Shown: positions 1 to 7,530 of the stretch, piece after piece
Numbering within the stretch: the stretch's first letter is position 1
How the letters are laid out: each line of letters starts with the position of its first letter
Assembly: GCA_035395685.1 (NCBI GenBank)
Contig: DAOPBR010000061.1
Span: 1-14,303, forward strand
Direction: 5' to 3'
DNA: 14,303 nucleotides
DNA from: JAKJGA01 sp029554345
GTDB lineage: Bacteria; Spirochaetota; UBA4802; JAFGJZ01
Notes under the pieces: generated by a model
What the model was told of the DNA's origin: nothing
Seen by the model: the letters and a program-made list of their open reading frames with translations, nothing else
Databases searched by the model: none
Made by a program: the position numbers and the translations under genes

Positions 1-1469
1 ATATGACCGGGAAGAATGAGCATCGATTCAAACCATGAAAATATAAGGGCTGCCGATACAACTGCCGGAAGAACCCATACAAATTTTCCGATTATACCCG
101 ACATGAACATAAGCGGAGCAAAGGCAACTATTGTTGTAAGAATTGTTCCTGCAACAGGAACAATAACCTCTGAAGCTCCCTGTACGACGGCCTGTTTGAG
201 CGGAACTTTTTCTTCAATGAGACGGTAGATGTTTTCGCTGACGACAATTGCATCATCGACAAGCATACCGAGTACCATAATGAGGCCGAACATAGACATC
301 AGGTTTATGGAAATATTTGCCGTCTCCATCCAGAAAAAAGTACCGGCAAACGAAAGAGGAATGCCCATTGCCGCGACAAGCGCGATACGCCAGCCGAATG
401 CAAAAAGAAGTGTTCCGATTACAAGAGCAAATCCGAAGGCTGCATTACCTTTTAATACATCGAGCCTTCTCACGACATATTGTGAAAGATCGTCTGTCTC
501 AACAATCTTGTAGTTTTCTGGCATGGTTTTTTCAAAATTCCGGACTTCCTTTCTGACGCTTGTGACAAGTTTTATGATGTCATAGTTTTCCTTGATTCTG
601 ACCGTGAGATTGATTGACTTTTCTCCCATGGTTTTTGCGATTTCGCGTTCTTCTTCGAATGAATCTTTGACATTTGCCACATCGGATATTTTGACCGGAA
701 CACCAATATCGTTTGAGCGTATTATTATGCGTGAAATTTCGGTTGCGGATTCTACCTGTCCGATTGTACGGATCAGAATTTCTTCGCTTCCGGTTTTTGC
801 GATTCCACCCGGAAAATCAACATTCTTACCGGACAAGGCATTGATAACATCGTTTAATGAGATGTGGTAATCATTTAGTTTTGCAAGATTTACGTCAACC
901 AGCATTTCGCGGTCGCGGTAACCTCTTTCTGGAGCTCCCGAAACCCCCGGCATGTCCTTGATTCTGTCCTGGAGCGCTTTGGCATACTTCCGCAATTCAA
1001 ATTCATCTGCATCGTTTTTGATTCCGTTTTTATTTACCACAGAATAGACAACGACAGGATGCTGTTTCATCGAAAGTTCTGTTACAATCGGATCATCCGC
1101 GTCAGCAGGTATGTCTTCAGCATTATCTACAGCAGAACGGATGTCCGTAATCGTCTTGTCCTTATTTTTGAGATTGGGATCGAGTTTAATCAGAATAGTG
1201 GAATTGGCCTCGATTGACCAGGAATAAATTTCTTCAATTCCGTCAACTTCACGGATCTTATCTTCTATCGGATTTGTTAATAGTTTTTCTACATCGGAGG
1301 CTGTTGCTCCGGGATAAATTGTCTGAACAGTGACCATGTCGAAGTCGACTTTTGGAAAAGCTTCCTTTCGGGCAGTAAAGATGAACATTACGCCGGCTAC
1401 AAGGAGAGCGATAGTAATAAGATTCATTATAAGGGTGTTGTCTACGAAAAATTCAATAAAACGTTTCAT
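1..1469 (-). CDS. RND-family efflux transporter, N-terminal half (runs off the window)
   Basis: This is the first 489 codons of a resistance-nodulation-division inner-membrane transporter of the AcrB/MexB type, which uses the proton gradient to export hydrophobic compounds or other substrates. The protein begins with a short cytoplasmic segment (MKRFIEFFVDN) and a first membrane helix, then a large periplasmic porter region to about residue 340. Helices TM2-TM6 follow, ending near LILPGH at the window edge. The TM4 signature GMLVDDAIVVSEN carries the paired aspartates at residues 405 and 406, matching the proton-relay pair of AcrB (407/408). The ATG at 1469 follows a GAGG four bases upstream. 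The gene lies downstream of a sigma/FecR/barrel-protein set, and no membrane-fusion protein gene precedes it, which is unusual for tripartite pumps. The family call is certain; the substrate and the missing C-terminal half are unknown. Confidence 0.95.
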   Translation of the reverse strand, partial: MKRFIEFFVDNTLIMNLITIALLVAGVMFIFTARKEAFPKVDFDMVTVQTIYPGATASDVEKLLTNPIEDKIREVDGIEEIYSWSIEANSTILIKLDPNLKNKDKTITDIRSAVDNAEDIPADADDPIVTELSMKQHPVVVYSVVNKNGIKNDADEFELRKYAKALQDRIKDMPGVSGAPERGYRDREMLVDVNLAKLNDYHISLNDVINALSGKNVDFPGGIAKTGSEEILIRTIGQVESATEISRIIIRSNDIGVPVKISDVANVKDSFEEEREIAKTMGEKSINLTVRIKENYDIIKLVTSVRKEVRNFEKTMPENYKIVETDDLSQYVVRRLDVLKGNAAFGFALVIGTLLFAFGWRIALVAAMGIPLSFAGTFFWMETANISINLMSMFGLIMVLGMLVDDAIVVSENIYRLIEEKVPLKQAVVQGASEVIVPVAGTILTTIVAFAPLMFMSGIIGKFVWVLPAVVSAALIFSWFESMLILPGH

Positions 1470-1478
1470 GGTGCCTCG

Positions 1479-1502
1479 TATCCCTTTTGAGAATGAGGGA
1501 TA
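1479..1502 (-). promoter_or_regulatory. Small leader hairpin just upstream of the RND ribosome-binding site
   Basis: TATCCC (1479-1484) and GGGATA (1497-1502) are exact inverted repeats separated by 12 bases. They sit directly before the GAGG ribosome-binding site (1474-1477) of the RND transporter gene. In the transcript this would form a 6-bp stem next to the site and could modulate translation. The stem is short and could be chance. Confidence 0.3.
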
Positions 1503-1577
1503 TCTAAAAGGCATGCGTTTTATTAGCAATAAAAATTTTTAGTCAATGAATTCGGTTATTAGAAGATTTAAATGATA

Positions 1578-1604
1578 TCCGCAGCTGGTATAAACAGCTG
1601 CGGA
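1578..1604 (-). terminator. Hairpin after the outer-membrane protein gene, possible terminator
   Basis: CCGCAGCTG (1579-1587) and CAGCTGCGG (1595-1603) form a perfect 9-bp stem, extended to 10 bp by the flanking T-A pair, around a 7-base loop. It begins about 9 bases after the stop codon of the minus-strand gene ending at 1613. The run after it on the minus strand (ATATCATTTAAATC) has no strong U-tract. It could therefore be a weak terminator or a stability hairpin between this gene and the RND gene. Confidence 0.5.
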
Positions 1605-1612
1605 AAGAATGT

Positions 1613-2446
1613 TCAAAATCTGTAACTCGTTCCGAGGGTTGCAAGAAGGCAGTGGAGTTTTCCTTTTTTATCGAAAATAAGCTGATACTCGGTGTCGAAT
1701 GTGATAAAAAATGTTCTTTCAATAACTTCATACGTCGAAGAGAAACCCGCACCGGTCATAAAGGCGAATTCTCTCTGCGGATCTGTTTCTCCGTCATCAT
1801 AATCAAGAATTACTCCGCCTAGAGTAAATTTTGGATTAAAATTTACTCTGCCGAATTTTATATTTTTTTCCATACTCGCAGAAAGAGGGATGAAGCGCAT
1901 ATAAAGACCGGAATATTTGCTTTTGTTTTTGGCATATCCTGTTTCGAAATTGATTCTTGTGTCTTTTATCAGCTGAAAATTCATGCTGCTGCCGAGATAA
2001 ATGCCGATTGTCGGCTTTAATTTTGATCCCTGAGAATTTATAGGATAAAAAATACCGGCTCTTGCATTAATTGACGGGTTAAGCGGAATGATCTCTGTCT
2101 GCGACATTTGTTTGATGTCTTTTTTGCTTATACTGATTTCGCGGGGAGAATCTTCTTTTTCTCTTATGAGGACTTTTTCTGCATCCTCATCGACTTTGTA
2201 TCCGTCCATTTTTGTGCCGTCACGCATCAAAAGATAAATTCTTTCGAGTTTGCGTTCACCATACATTATTCTGGTAACTTCAGCCCGCTTTACTCTTCTT
2301 GTCTGATATTTTGTCTGTACGGTATAAGATTCTGCATCTTCTGAGATTATTTTACCTTGTATTACCTGACCGTCTTTCAAATACAGAAATTCGGCATTTA
2401 AGGTAATGGAAAACAGAAGAATTACTGCTAAGGCGACTTTTTTCAT
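1613..2446 (-). CDS. Predicted secreted outer-membrane beta-barrel protein with two N-terminal DG-modules
   Basis: I do not recognise a named family. The 277-residue protein has a classical signal peptide (MKK followed by a hydrophobic core, likely cleavage after Ala18). Two tandem copies of a roughly 43-residue beta-rich module follow (residues 20-62, with LYLKDGQVIQGKI, and 70-114, with LLMRDGTKMDGY). From about residue 120 to the end there are alternating, Tyr/Phe-rich strands typical of a small outer-membrane barrel, and the protein ends in Tyr-Arg-Phe. A C-terminal Phe is the usual BAM recognition residue. AGGA (2454-2457) lies 7 bases before the ATG. The gene follows the FecR gene by 54 bp, so it is probably the surface or periplasmic partner of that system. 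A related module closes the FecR protein. Outer-membrane location is inference from composition; the function is unknown. Confidence 0.75.
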   Translation of the reverse strand: MKKVALAVILLFSITLNAEFLYLKDGQVIQGKIISEDAESYTVQTKYQTRRVKRAEVTRIMYGERKLERIYLLMRDGTKMDGYKVDEDAEKVLIREKEDSPREISISKKDIKQMSQTEIIPLNPSINARAGIFYPINSQGSKLKPTIGIYLGSSMNFQLIKDTRINFETGYAKNKSKYSGLYMRFIPLSASMEKNIKFGRVNFNPKFTLGGVILDYDDGETDPQREFAFMTGAGFSSTYEVIERTFFITFDTEYQLIFDKKGKLHCLLATLGTSYRF

Positions 2447-2473
2447 ATTTATTTCCTGGTGAATAATAATTGT

Positions 2474-2492
2474 GCCGCGGACCTGCCGCGGC
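2474..2492 (-). other. GC-rich intercistronic hairpin between FecR and barrel-protein genes
   Basis: GCCGCGG (2474-2480) and CCGCGGC (2486-2492) form a perfect, all-GC 7-bp stem with a 5-base loop, starting 9 bases after the FecR stop codon. No U-tract follows on the minus strand (ACAATTATTATT). It therefore looks more like an attenuator, processing or stability element inside the operon than a full terminator. Confidence 0.5.
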
Positions 2493-2500
2493 TTAAAGTG

Positions 2501-3649
2501 TTATTTCATCGGTGTACGTCTTAAGATTTCTTCAACCGGAAGTTTTGCGATTCCGTCTCCGGTATCAAGATAAAGAAATTTATCGTCTGATCTTTGAACG
2601 CTTCCCGCGATCTGTGATCCGTCACGCATGTTTATCATAGTAAGAGGTTTGCCAAGAGCTCTCAATTTCTGAAGTGGGCTCAGTTTCTCGAAAGCCGTTT
2701 CTTCTTCAATTTTTTTGTCAATCTCGGCGGTTTTATCCAGTGTTGCCTGCTGTATAAGTTTTAATTCTTCCTCGGTTTTTCCGTCAATGTTTTCTAAAGT
2801 CGTCTGAACCGAATCTTTTTCGAGAAGAAGAGTTTCTTTTTTGCTGAGGGAATAAACTTCAGGTTTGCCTGATTTATTAAATTTTATTCCGTTTCCTGCA
2901 TCAGCAATATTCTCAACGGATTCACCTGCGGAGAGGCTCACTTTTCCGTCAAGAACCTTGATTCCCGAGTCTTTTTCAGAAGAAGTGCTGAGAAATTCTG
3001 TTCCGCGTACTGCCGCGGTAAAAGTCATGGTTTTAATTTCATAACTCTGATCCTTTGACAGTTTTTTAAGCTTTGAATATAATGAGCCGTTCTTCAGATC
3101 AATGCTCGTTTTACCGGATTCATCGATTGATTCAAATACGAACTCTGTATTTTCATGAACTTTGATGTTTCCGCTTCCGCTTACCTGAAGTACGATCATC
3201 GCTCCGGCAGAGGTTTTGACTGTTTCACCGGACTTTACTACAGAATTGACAGCTGCAGTTTCCGATTTTCCGCCTCGTATAATTTCAGCAGAACCTACAA
3301 CGAAAGCTATTTTTGCAGAATTAGGCTGAACTTCTGTTGAAGCAGTTGAAGTGCCGGGTTCTCTGTTTACAAGGAAAAAGGTGCCGGCTCCCGCCAGTAT
3401 GAGAATAAGCGGAAGGGCAATTGCCAGTTTTTTTGAATTTGATATACTCACATTGAGCCCCCATTTTTTTAATACTTGAGAGACTTTTCTGAAAAACATA
3501 AAGAAAACCGGTATTGAATTCCCTGTTCTGAGAATGTTTTTAAAAGCCTTCTTTTTGGAAGAAAGGATTCTTTTACGCAGTTCAGGAGAAAGCTCTTCCG
3601 TGAAACGGTATTTCTCCATGAAGCGGAGAAGTGTTTTTGTTTCCGTCAT
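2501..3649 (-). CDS. FecR-domain membrane protein, probable regulator of the adjacent sigma factor
   Basis: The 382-residue protein has a cytoplasmic N-terminus of about 70 residues rich in Lys and Arg. One membrane helix follows (about 75-94, LAIALPLILILAGAGTFFLV), then a periplasmic FecR domain (about 111-240) carrying the signature AVRGTEF at 213-219. A charged, probably helical linker (about 265-330) leads to a small C-terminal beta-module (about 337-380, with NMRDGSQIAGSV). FecR proteins transmit envelope signals to ECF sigma factors. The start overlaps the sigma gene stop as ATGA, with GGAGG 7 bases upstream, so the two are translationally coupled. Unlike classical FecR systems there is no TonB-dependent receptor nearby; the next gene encodes a small predicted barrel protein instead. 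The domain call is firm. That the N-terminal part binds sigma is inference. Confidence 0.88.
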   Translation of the reverse strand: MTETKTLLRFMEKYRFTEELSPELRKRILSSKKKAFKNILRTGNSIPVFFMFFRKVSQVLKKWGLNVSISNSKKLAIALPLILILAGAGTFFLVNREPGTSTASTEVQPNSAKIAFVVGSAEIIRGGKSETAAVNSVVKSGETVKTSAGAMIVLQVSGSGNIKVHENTEFVFESIDESGKTSIDLKNGSLYSKLKKLSKDQSYEIKTMTFTAAVRGTEFLSTSSEKDSGIKVLDGKVSLSAGESVENIADAGNGIKFNKSGKPEVYSLSKKETLLLEKDSVQTTLENIDGKTEEELKLIQQATLDKTAEIDKKIEEETAFEKLSPLQKLRALGKPLTMINMRDGSQIAGSVQRSDDKFLYLDTGDGIAKLPVEEILRRTPMK

Positions 3650-4182
3650 AGCAATTCCTCCAGACTGTTTATTCCTTTTGAGTTGAAATATTCAACTATC
3701 CTTTTTGACGTCTTCGAGAAAGAGTATCTTGCCTGCCTGAATGTTATCCCGAGGTGTTTAGCCGCTTCGGAATAAGTGTAACAGTTAACGGCTACAAGAT
3801 CAAATACAGCTCTGTCAGAATCAGAATCAAAAACATTTCCCGATTCGATTGCTTCCTCAAGAATAAGTCTTGTTTCTCTGAAGCCGTTTACATAAGCAAG
3901 CGAAGCATCTTCGAGAATCGAGTCGATATCGCTCTCGGATTTCCCCCGCTTTCTGTAAAACTCCATCAACACAATGCGCATAGTGCCGTATATCCACGCG
4001 CGGACATTTGACACGCTTGCAAATTGGTTGAAAAGCCTCATGAAAACCTCCTGACAGATATCCTCTGCATCGTCGAAGTCTCCGGTTTTTGAATAAACAG
4101 AACCGAAAAGCGGCGAATAAAAGGTATCGAATGCTTTAGTGAACTCTTCGCAATGCTTCTCTGAACCGGAATTCCCGTTCAT
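3646..4182 (-). CDS. ECF-type RNA polymerase sigma factor
   Basis: This 178-residue protein has the two-domain layout of extracytoplasmic-function sigma factors. Region 2 spans about residues 12-80, with the core-binding motif DDAEDICQEVFMRLF (37-51) and the promoter-melting segment VRAWIYGTMRIVLMEFYRK. Region 4 lies at about 120-166 and has the helix-turn-helix YSEAAKHLGITFRQARYSF. I chose the ATG at 4182 because GAGG lies 5 bases upstream. A longer frame would start at a TTG at 4221 in A/T-rich DNA without any such site. The gene overlaps the FecR gene by 4 bases, and the pair probably acts as sigma factor and membrane-bound regulator. Region 4 is somewhat divergent (it lacks the usual leucine pattern at the start), but the family is clear. 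Autoregulation is possible (see upstream repeats). Confidence 0.92.
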   Translation of the reverse strand: MNGNSGSEKHCEEFTKAFDTFYSPLFGSVYSKTGDFDDAEDICQEVFMRLFNQFASVSNVRAWIYGTMRIVLMEFYRKRGKSESDIDSILEDASLAYVNGFRETRLILEEAIESGNVFDSDSDRAVFDLVAVNCYTYSEAAKHLGITFRQARYSFSKTSKRIVEYFNSKGINSLEELL

Positions 4183-4426
4183 CTCTACCTCGTAGTGTTG
4201 ATTTGTATTAAAAATTAACAAAAAATTACACTTTTTTTGTAAATTTTAATCAAAAATAGTTCAAGCCTAATTTGAACAATTTTGTAAATTTTAACTATAA
4301 ATTAACAGATAAAGTATTTATTTAGTATGCTAATAAATTTAGACGGCTTGACTGCATAAGGTTTTCTTCTTGCGCTCTAAAAACGGACGATTAAAAATGA
4401 TAAAATCTCTTTTGACGGAGGATTCT
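4183..4426. promoter_or_regulatory. Divergent A/T-rich intergenic region with paired repeats
   Basis: This region separates the minus-strand sigma operon from the plus-strand tatD operon and should hold promoters for both. It contains an exact 15-base direct repeat, TTTTGTAAATTTTAA, at 4235-4249 and 4280-4294. Between the copies lies a perfect dyad, GTTCAA (4259-4264) / TTGAAC (4272-4277) with 7 bases between. I see no convincing consensus -35/-10 pair for either direction. The minus-strand TTGAAC could be the GAAC-type -35 of an ECF promoter. Confidence 0.55.
4235..4294. repeat. 15-bp direct repeat flanking a 6-bp dyad
   Basis: Two identical 15-base copies start 45 bp apart, about four helical turns, with the GTTCAA/TTGAAC dyad near the midpoint. 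The spacing would suit a regulator bound on one DNA face. Low base complexity raises the chance of coincidence, but the exact 15-base match within 60 bp stands out. Confidence 0.5.
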
Positions 4427-5233
4427 GTGTATATTGACACTCACGCGCATTTTGACAGCTGTATAATTGATGCTAATTTTTCAGAAGAGACATTGTTTGC
4501 TTCCATGAAGGAAAATTCGGTATCATATGCCGTGCATATAGCGACTGAAATTCCGTCCATGCGCTGGGCAGAAGATTTTTCCGCAAAGCATTCAAACGTA
4601 TTTTTTGCGGCAGGAGTTCACCCGTCATCCCAGTTTTACGATTCTGATGCTGAAGAATTTAAAAATGAAATTGAAGTTATAAAAAGATCAGGTCTGGATA
4701 ACAAATTTATCGGCATTGGAGAGGTCGGTCTTGACTATTATCATCTGCCGAATACGAGAGAAATTCAGATAAAATACTTTGAGTGGCAGATTGAGACAGC
4801 ACTTAAATATAATAAGCCTCTGATTATTCATACCAGAGATGCATTTGATGATACCTATGATATATTAAAAAATTCCGGTGCGGAAAAAGTATTGATTCAT
4901 TGTTTTTCTGGCGGCGGCGCCGAAGCAGAAAAGATGCTTCAACTCGGATATTATATTTCGTTTGCAGGCAATGTGACATTCAAGAAAGCCGATAACCTGA
5001 GAGAAGCGCTGAAAGTAACTCCGCTTGACAGACTTTTCTTCGAAACAGACTGTCCTTATTTATCGCCGGAGCCGGTCAGAGGAAGCCGTAACCAGCCGGC
5101 AAACGTAAAATATGTTTATCAGTTTGCGTCCGATTTTCTTTCAGCTGATGAAGACCTTATTACCTCCGCATGCAGAAAGAATTTCGAAAAGCTTTTCGGT
5201 ATAAACTTGACTGATATGGATGTTAACGGATAA
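4427..5233 (+). CDS. tatD: TatD-family metal-dependent hydrolase (putative DNase)
   Basis: The 268-residue protein belongs to the amidohydrolase-like TatD family, whose members are 3'-5' exonucleases or DNases with a two-metal centre. All metal-ligand motifs are present: DTHAHFD (His6, His8), GEVGLDYY (Glu99), IIHTRDA (His135), IHCFSGG (His158) and FETDCPYL (Asp208). The length is normal for the family (about 260). I chose the GTG at 4427 because GGAGG (4417-4421) lies 5 bases before it and because family members begin with M-x-I-D-x-H. Longer frames from 4370 (TTG) or 4397 (ATG) lack a binding site. It is the first gene of a five-gene plus-strand operon, and nadB starts 15 bases after its stop. 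The true substrate in this organism is not shown by the sequence. Confidence 0.93.
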   Translation: MYIDTHAHFDSCIIDANFSEETLFASMKENSVSYAVHIATEIPSMRWAEDFSAKHSNVFFAAGVHPSSQFYDSDAEEFKNEIEVIKRSGLDNKFIGIGEVGLDYYHLPNTREIQIKYFEWQIETALKYNKPLIIHTRDAFDDTYDILKNSGAEKVLIHCFSGGGAEAEKMLQLGYYISFAGNVTFKKADNLREALKVTPLDRLFFETDCPYLSPEPVRGSRNQPANVKYVYQFASDFLSADEDLITSACRKNFEKLFGINLTDMDVNG

Positions 5234-5248
5234 ACCAAAGGAATAAAA

Positions 5249-6904
5249 ATGAATCAATTGTATACTTCGGATTTTTTAGTTATCGGCAGCGGAATTGCCG
5301 GTTTGACTTTTGCGATAAAAGCGTCATCTCTCGGCACAGTAAACATCGTTACAAAAAAAAAGAATTGTGACTCAAATACAAATTATGCCCAAGGCGGAAT
5401 AGCCGGTGTTGTTTCTCCGGATGATTCATTCGGAATTCATCTTGATGACACACTGAAAGCTGGTGCAGGGCTATGTAACAGAAAGGCTGTTGACATTCTC
5501 ACAAAAAGCGGTCCCGAAAGAATCAATGAACTGATAGAGTGGGGTGTCCGTTTCACTTATAAAGAAGACGGAAATTCACGCAAGCTTGATTTAGGCCGTG
5601 AAGGCGGACACACTAAAAACAGAATAGTTCATGCAATGGATTTTACCGGACGTGAAGTTGAAAGAGCTCTTCTTGCAGAGATTGAGAAAAATCCTAATAT
5701 CAAAATATTTGAGAATCATACTCTTGTCGATCTGTTGACGGAACACCAGCTAGGTGAATCGCCTCAAAATCCTTCATGTTTCGGCGCCTACATATTACAG
5801 AATGAAACCGGTGACGTTCACAGGTTTCTTTCCGGAAATACTTTTATTTCGACCGGCGGCGCCGGATGCGTTTATCTTCATACAACAAATCCGTCCATTG
5901 CCACAGGAGACGGAATTGCATCTGCTTACCGCGCGGGGGCTCTGGTTGGTGATCTTGAATTTATGCAGTTTCATCCCACATCATTTTATAAAAAAGATAA
6001 TGAGGAACGTTCACTTCTTATAAGTGAAGCGGTACGGGGAGAAGGTGCGCATCTTTTTAATTCAAAAGGCGAACGCTTTATGGAAAACATTCATTCCATG
6101 AAAGAACTTGCGCCCCGTGATATTGTTGCGCGCGCGATAGATCACGAACTTAAAAAAAGCGGCGAGCCTTGCGTGTTTCTTGACATATCTTTCAAAGACG
6201 CCGAATTTCTTAAAACAAGATTTCCTTTCATTTACAGTCAGTGCCTTGAAGAAGGCATTGATATAACTAAACAGCCCATACCCGTTGTTCCTGCAGCGCA
6301 CTATCTCTGCGGCGGAATAATTACAGATGTCCGGGGACGTACATCTATTAAAAATCTGTATTCGGCCGGAGAATCCGCTTGTACCGGAGTTCACGGTGCA
6401 AACCGTCTGGCAAGCAATTCTCTTCTTGAGGCTATCGTATTTGCAGAAGCCGCATTTTCTGATATAAAGAACCGCGGCATAAAATCGTCTGTTCCTGATT
6501 TTCCGGAGTGGAGCAAAGAAGGAACTTTTGACCGCGAAGAATGGATTCTGATAGAACATAATGTGGATGAAATAAAAAGGCTTATGTGGGATTATGTCGG
6601 TATTGTCAGATCAAATCTCCGTCTTCAGAGGGCAATGCGCAGAATAAGCTTTCTGAAAGAAGAAATCATCGATTATTACAAGAGAAGCACTATTTCTCTT
6701 CCGCTTGTTGAATTGAGAAATCTTGCAACTGTCGCCAAGCTTATGATTAACGGTGCGGTAAAAAGAAAAGAAAGCCGCGGACTTCACTATAACACGGATT
6801 ATCCGGAAGTATCACCTGATATGGAAGTCACAATAATACAGAAAGCAAAGTCGGAAGATGTAGCTTTCAAACGCCTTGAAGATATTATGTTTGAGTGGAT
6901 TTAA
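5249..6904 (+). CDS. nadB: L-aspartate oxidase
   Basis: The 551-residue flavoprotein oxidises L-aspartate to iminoaspartate, the first step of de novo NAD synthesis, and can use oxygen or fumarate as acceptor. Residues 9-22 form the FAD-binding GSGIAG Rossmann loop. Further family motifs are NYAQGGIAGV, REGGHTKNRIVHAMD, FMQFHPTSFY, EAVRGEGAHLFN, ELAPRDIVARAID, and the FAD-binding C-terminal part with YSAGESACTGVHGANRLASNSLLEA. A helical C-terminal domain follows. The length fits NadB (about 530-550) rather than succinate dehydrogenase or fumarate reductase subunits, and the RGEGA and APRD contexts are NadB-like. The start has AAAGGA 6 bases upstream. Partners nadA and nadC are not in the window. 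Its stop overlaps the next start by one base (TAATG). Confidence 0.94.
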   Translation: MNQLYTSDFLVIGSGIAGLTFAIKASSLGTVNIVTKKKNCDSNTNYAQGGIAGVVSPDDSFGIHLDDTLKAGAGLCNRKAVDILTKSGPERINELIEWGVRFTYKEDGNSRKLDLGREGGHTKNRIVHAMDFTGREVERALLAEIEKNPNIKIFENHTLVDLLTEHQLGESPQNPSCFGAYILQNETGDVHRFLSGNTFISTGGAGCVYLHTTNPSIATGDGIASAYRAGALVGDLEFMQFHPTSFYKKDNEERSLLISEAVRGEGAHLFNSKGERFMENIHSMKELAPRDIVARAIDHELKKSGEPCVFLDISFKDAEFLKTRFPFIYSQCLEEGIDITKQPIPVVPAAHYLCGGIITDVRGRTSIKNLYSAGESACTGVHGANRLASNSLLEAIVFAEAAFSDIKNRGIKSSVPDFPEWSKEGTFDREEWILIEHNVDEIKRLMWDYVGIVRSNLRLQRAMRRISFLKEEIIDYYKRSTISLPLVELRNLATVAKLMINGAVKRKESRGLHYNTDYPEVSPDMEVTIIQKAKSEDVAFKRLEDIMFEWI

Positions 6905-7530
6905 TGCTTAAATTTTCCGCATATAATTACAGTGACGAGATTCAGTCGCAGCTCAAAACGAAGCTTTTGGATATTTTGACAAAGCATGGATGCTCGGATC
7001 TTTTGATTCCTGTATTTACGTGTGTAAACGAGCTGTTAATGAATGCAATAAAAGCAAATTATAAGAATATATATTTTGAAAATTATCATGATGAAATACT
7101 TCCTTATGATCAGGGGCTAAAGCTTTTCCGTTTTGAAATTTCATCTGAAAGAATAGATCATCTTACGGATATTGCAAAAAAAAATCATAAAACGGCAGTT
7201 GTATCTGCGCGTGTAGAAAAATCCGTTTTGTATATTGATGTTGAAAATCCATATCCAATGACTAAACTGGAAAAGGAAAATGTAGAATCCAAGCTTGAAT
7301 TTTCCGAGCATATCCATTCAGTTTCTGATATTTTTGATGTAAGCGAGAGAGATCCTTATAAGGAGGGAGCGGGGCTCGGCATAATTTTTGTTTCAATTAT
7401 GCTGAAGAGTATGGGAGTTCCTCATAGTAAATTTATAATAAAAAATGACGGTTCAAAAACTGTGTCATCTTTTTCTGTTCCTCTGACTGAAGAGACTGTT
7501 AAATTTTACAATGAATATAAGGAGAGATGA
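6904..7530 (+). CDS. Stand-alone GHKL (histidine-kinase-like) ATPase domain protein
   Basis: The 208-residue protein looks like an isolated histidine-kinase-type ATP-binding domain. An N-box, VNELLMNAIKAN (residues 41-52, Glu43 and Asn47), is followed much later by a G-rich lid, KEGAGLGIIFV (153-163). Between them, the position of the usual D-x-G loop reads YIDVENPYPMT (110-120), so the canonical glycine is missing. There is no phospho-acceptor histidine domain, membrane segment or receiver, so it is not a complete sensor kinase. It could be an anti-sigma or partner-switching kinase relative, or a non-catalytic nucleotide-binding regulator. I chose the ATG at 6904, coupled to the nadB stop as TAATG. 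A GTG at 6895 in the same frame would add three residues. The gene lies between nadB and acylphosphatase. Its partner and signal are unknown. Confidence 0.7.
   Translation: MLKFSAYNYSDEIQSQLKTKLLDILTKHGCSDLLIPVFTCVNELLMNAIKANYKNIYFENYHDEILPYDQGLKLFRFEISSERIDHLTDIAKKNHKTAVVSARVEKSVLYIDVENPYPMTKLEKENVESKLEFSEHIHSVSDIFDVSERDPYKEGAGLGIIFVSIMLKSMGVPHSKFIIKNDGSKTVSSFSVPLTEETVKFYNEYKER

Noticed and set aside
16..870. Plus-strand reading frames of 70-94 codons across the first kilobase
   Set aside because: They lie opposite the RND transporter gene, whose minus-strand translation gives clear family motifs throughout.
4183..4221. Longer sigma-factor start at a TTG (4221)
   Set aside because: There is no ribosome-binding site there, while the ATG at 4182 has GAGG at 5 bases and matches the usual ECF length.
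4370..4426. N-terminal extension of the TatD protein
   Set aside because: The family begins at the M-x-I-D-x-H segment, and GGAGG precedes the GTG at 4427 at ideal distance.
6062..6559. 165-codon minus-strand frame inside nadB
   Set aside because: It is antisense to a strongly conserved nadB region and its translation is Cys/Phe/Arg-rich without any recognisable domain.
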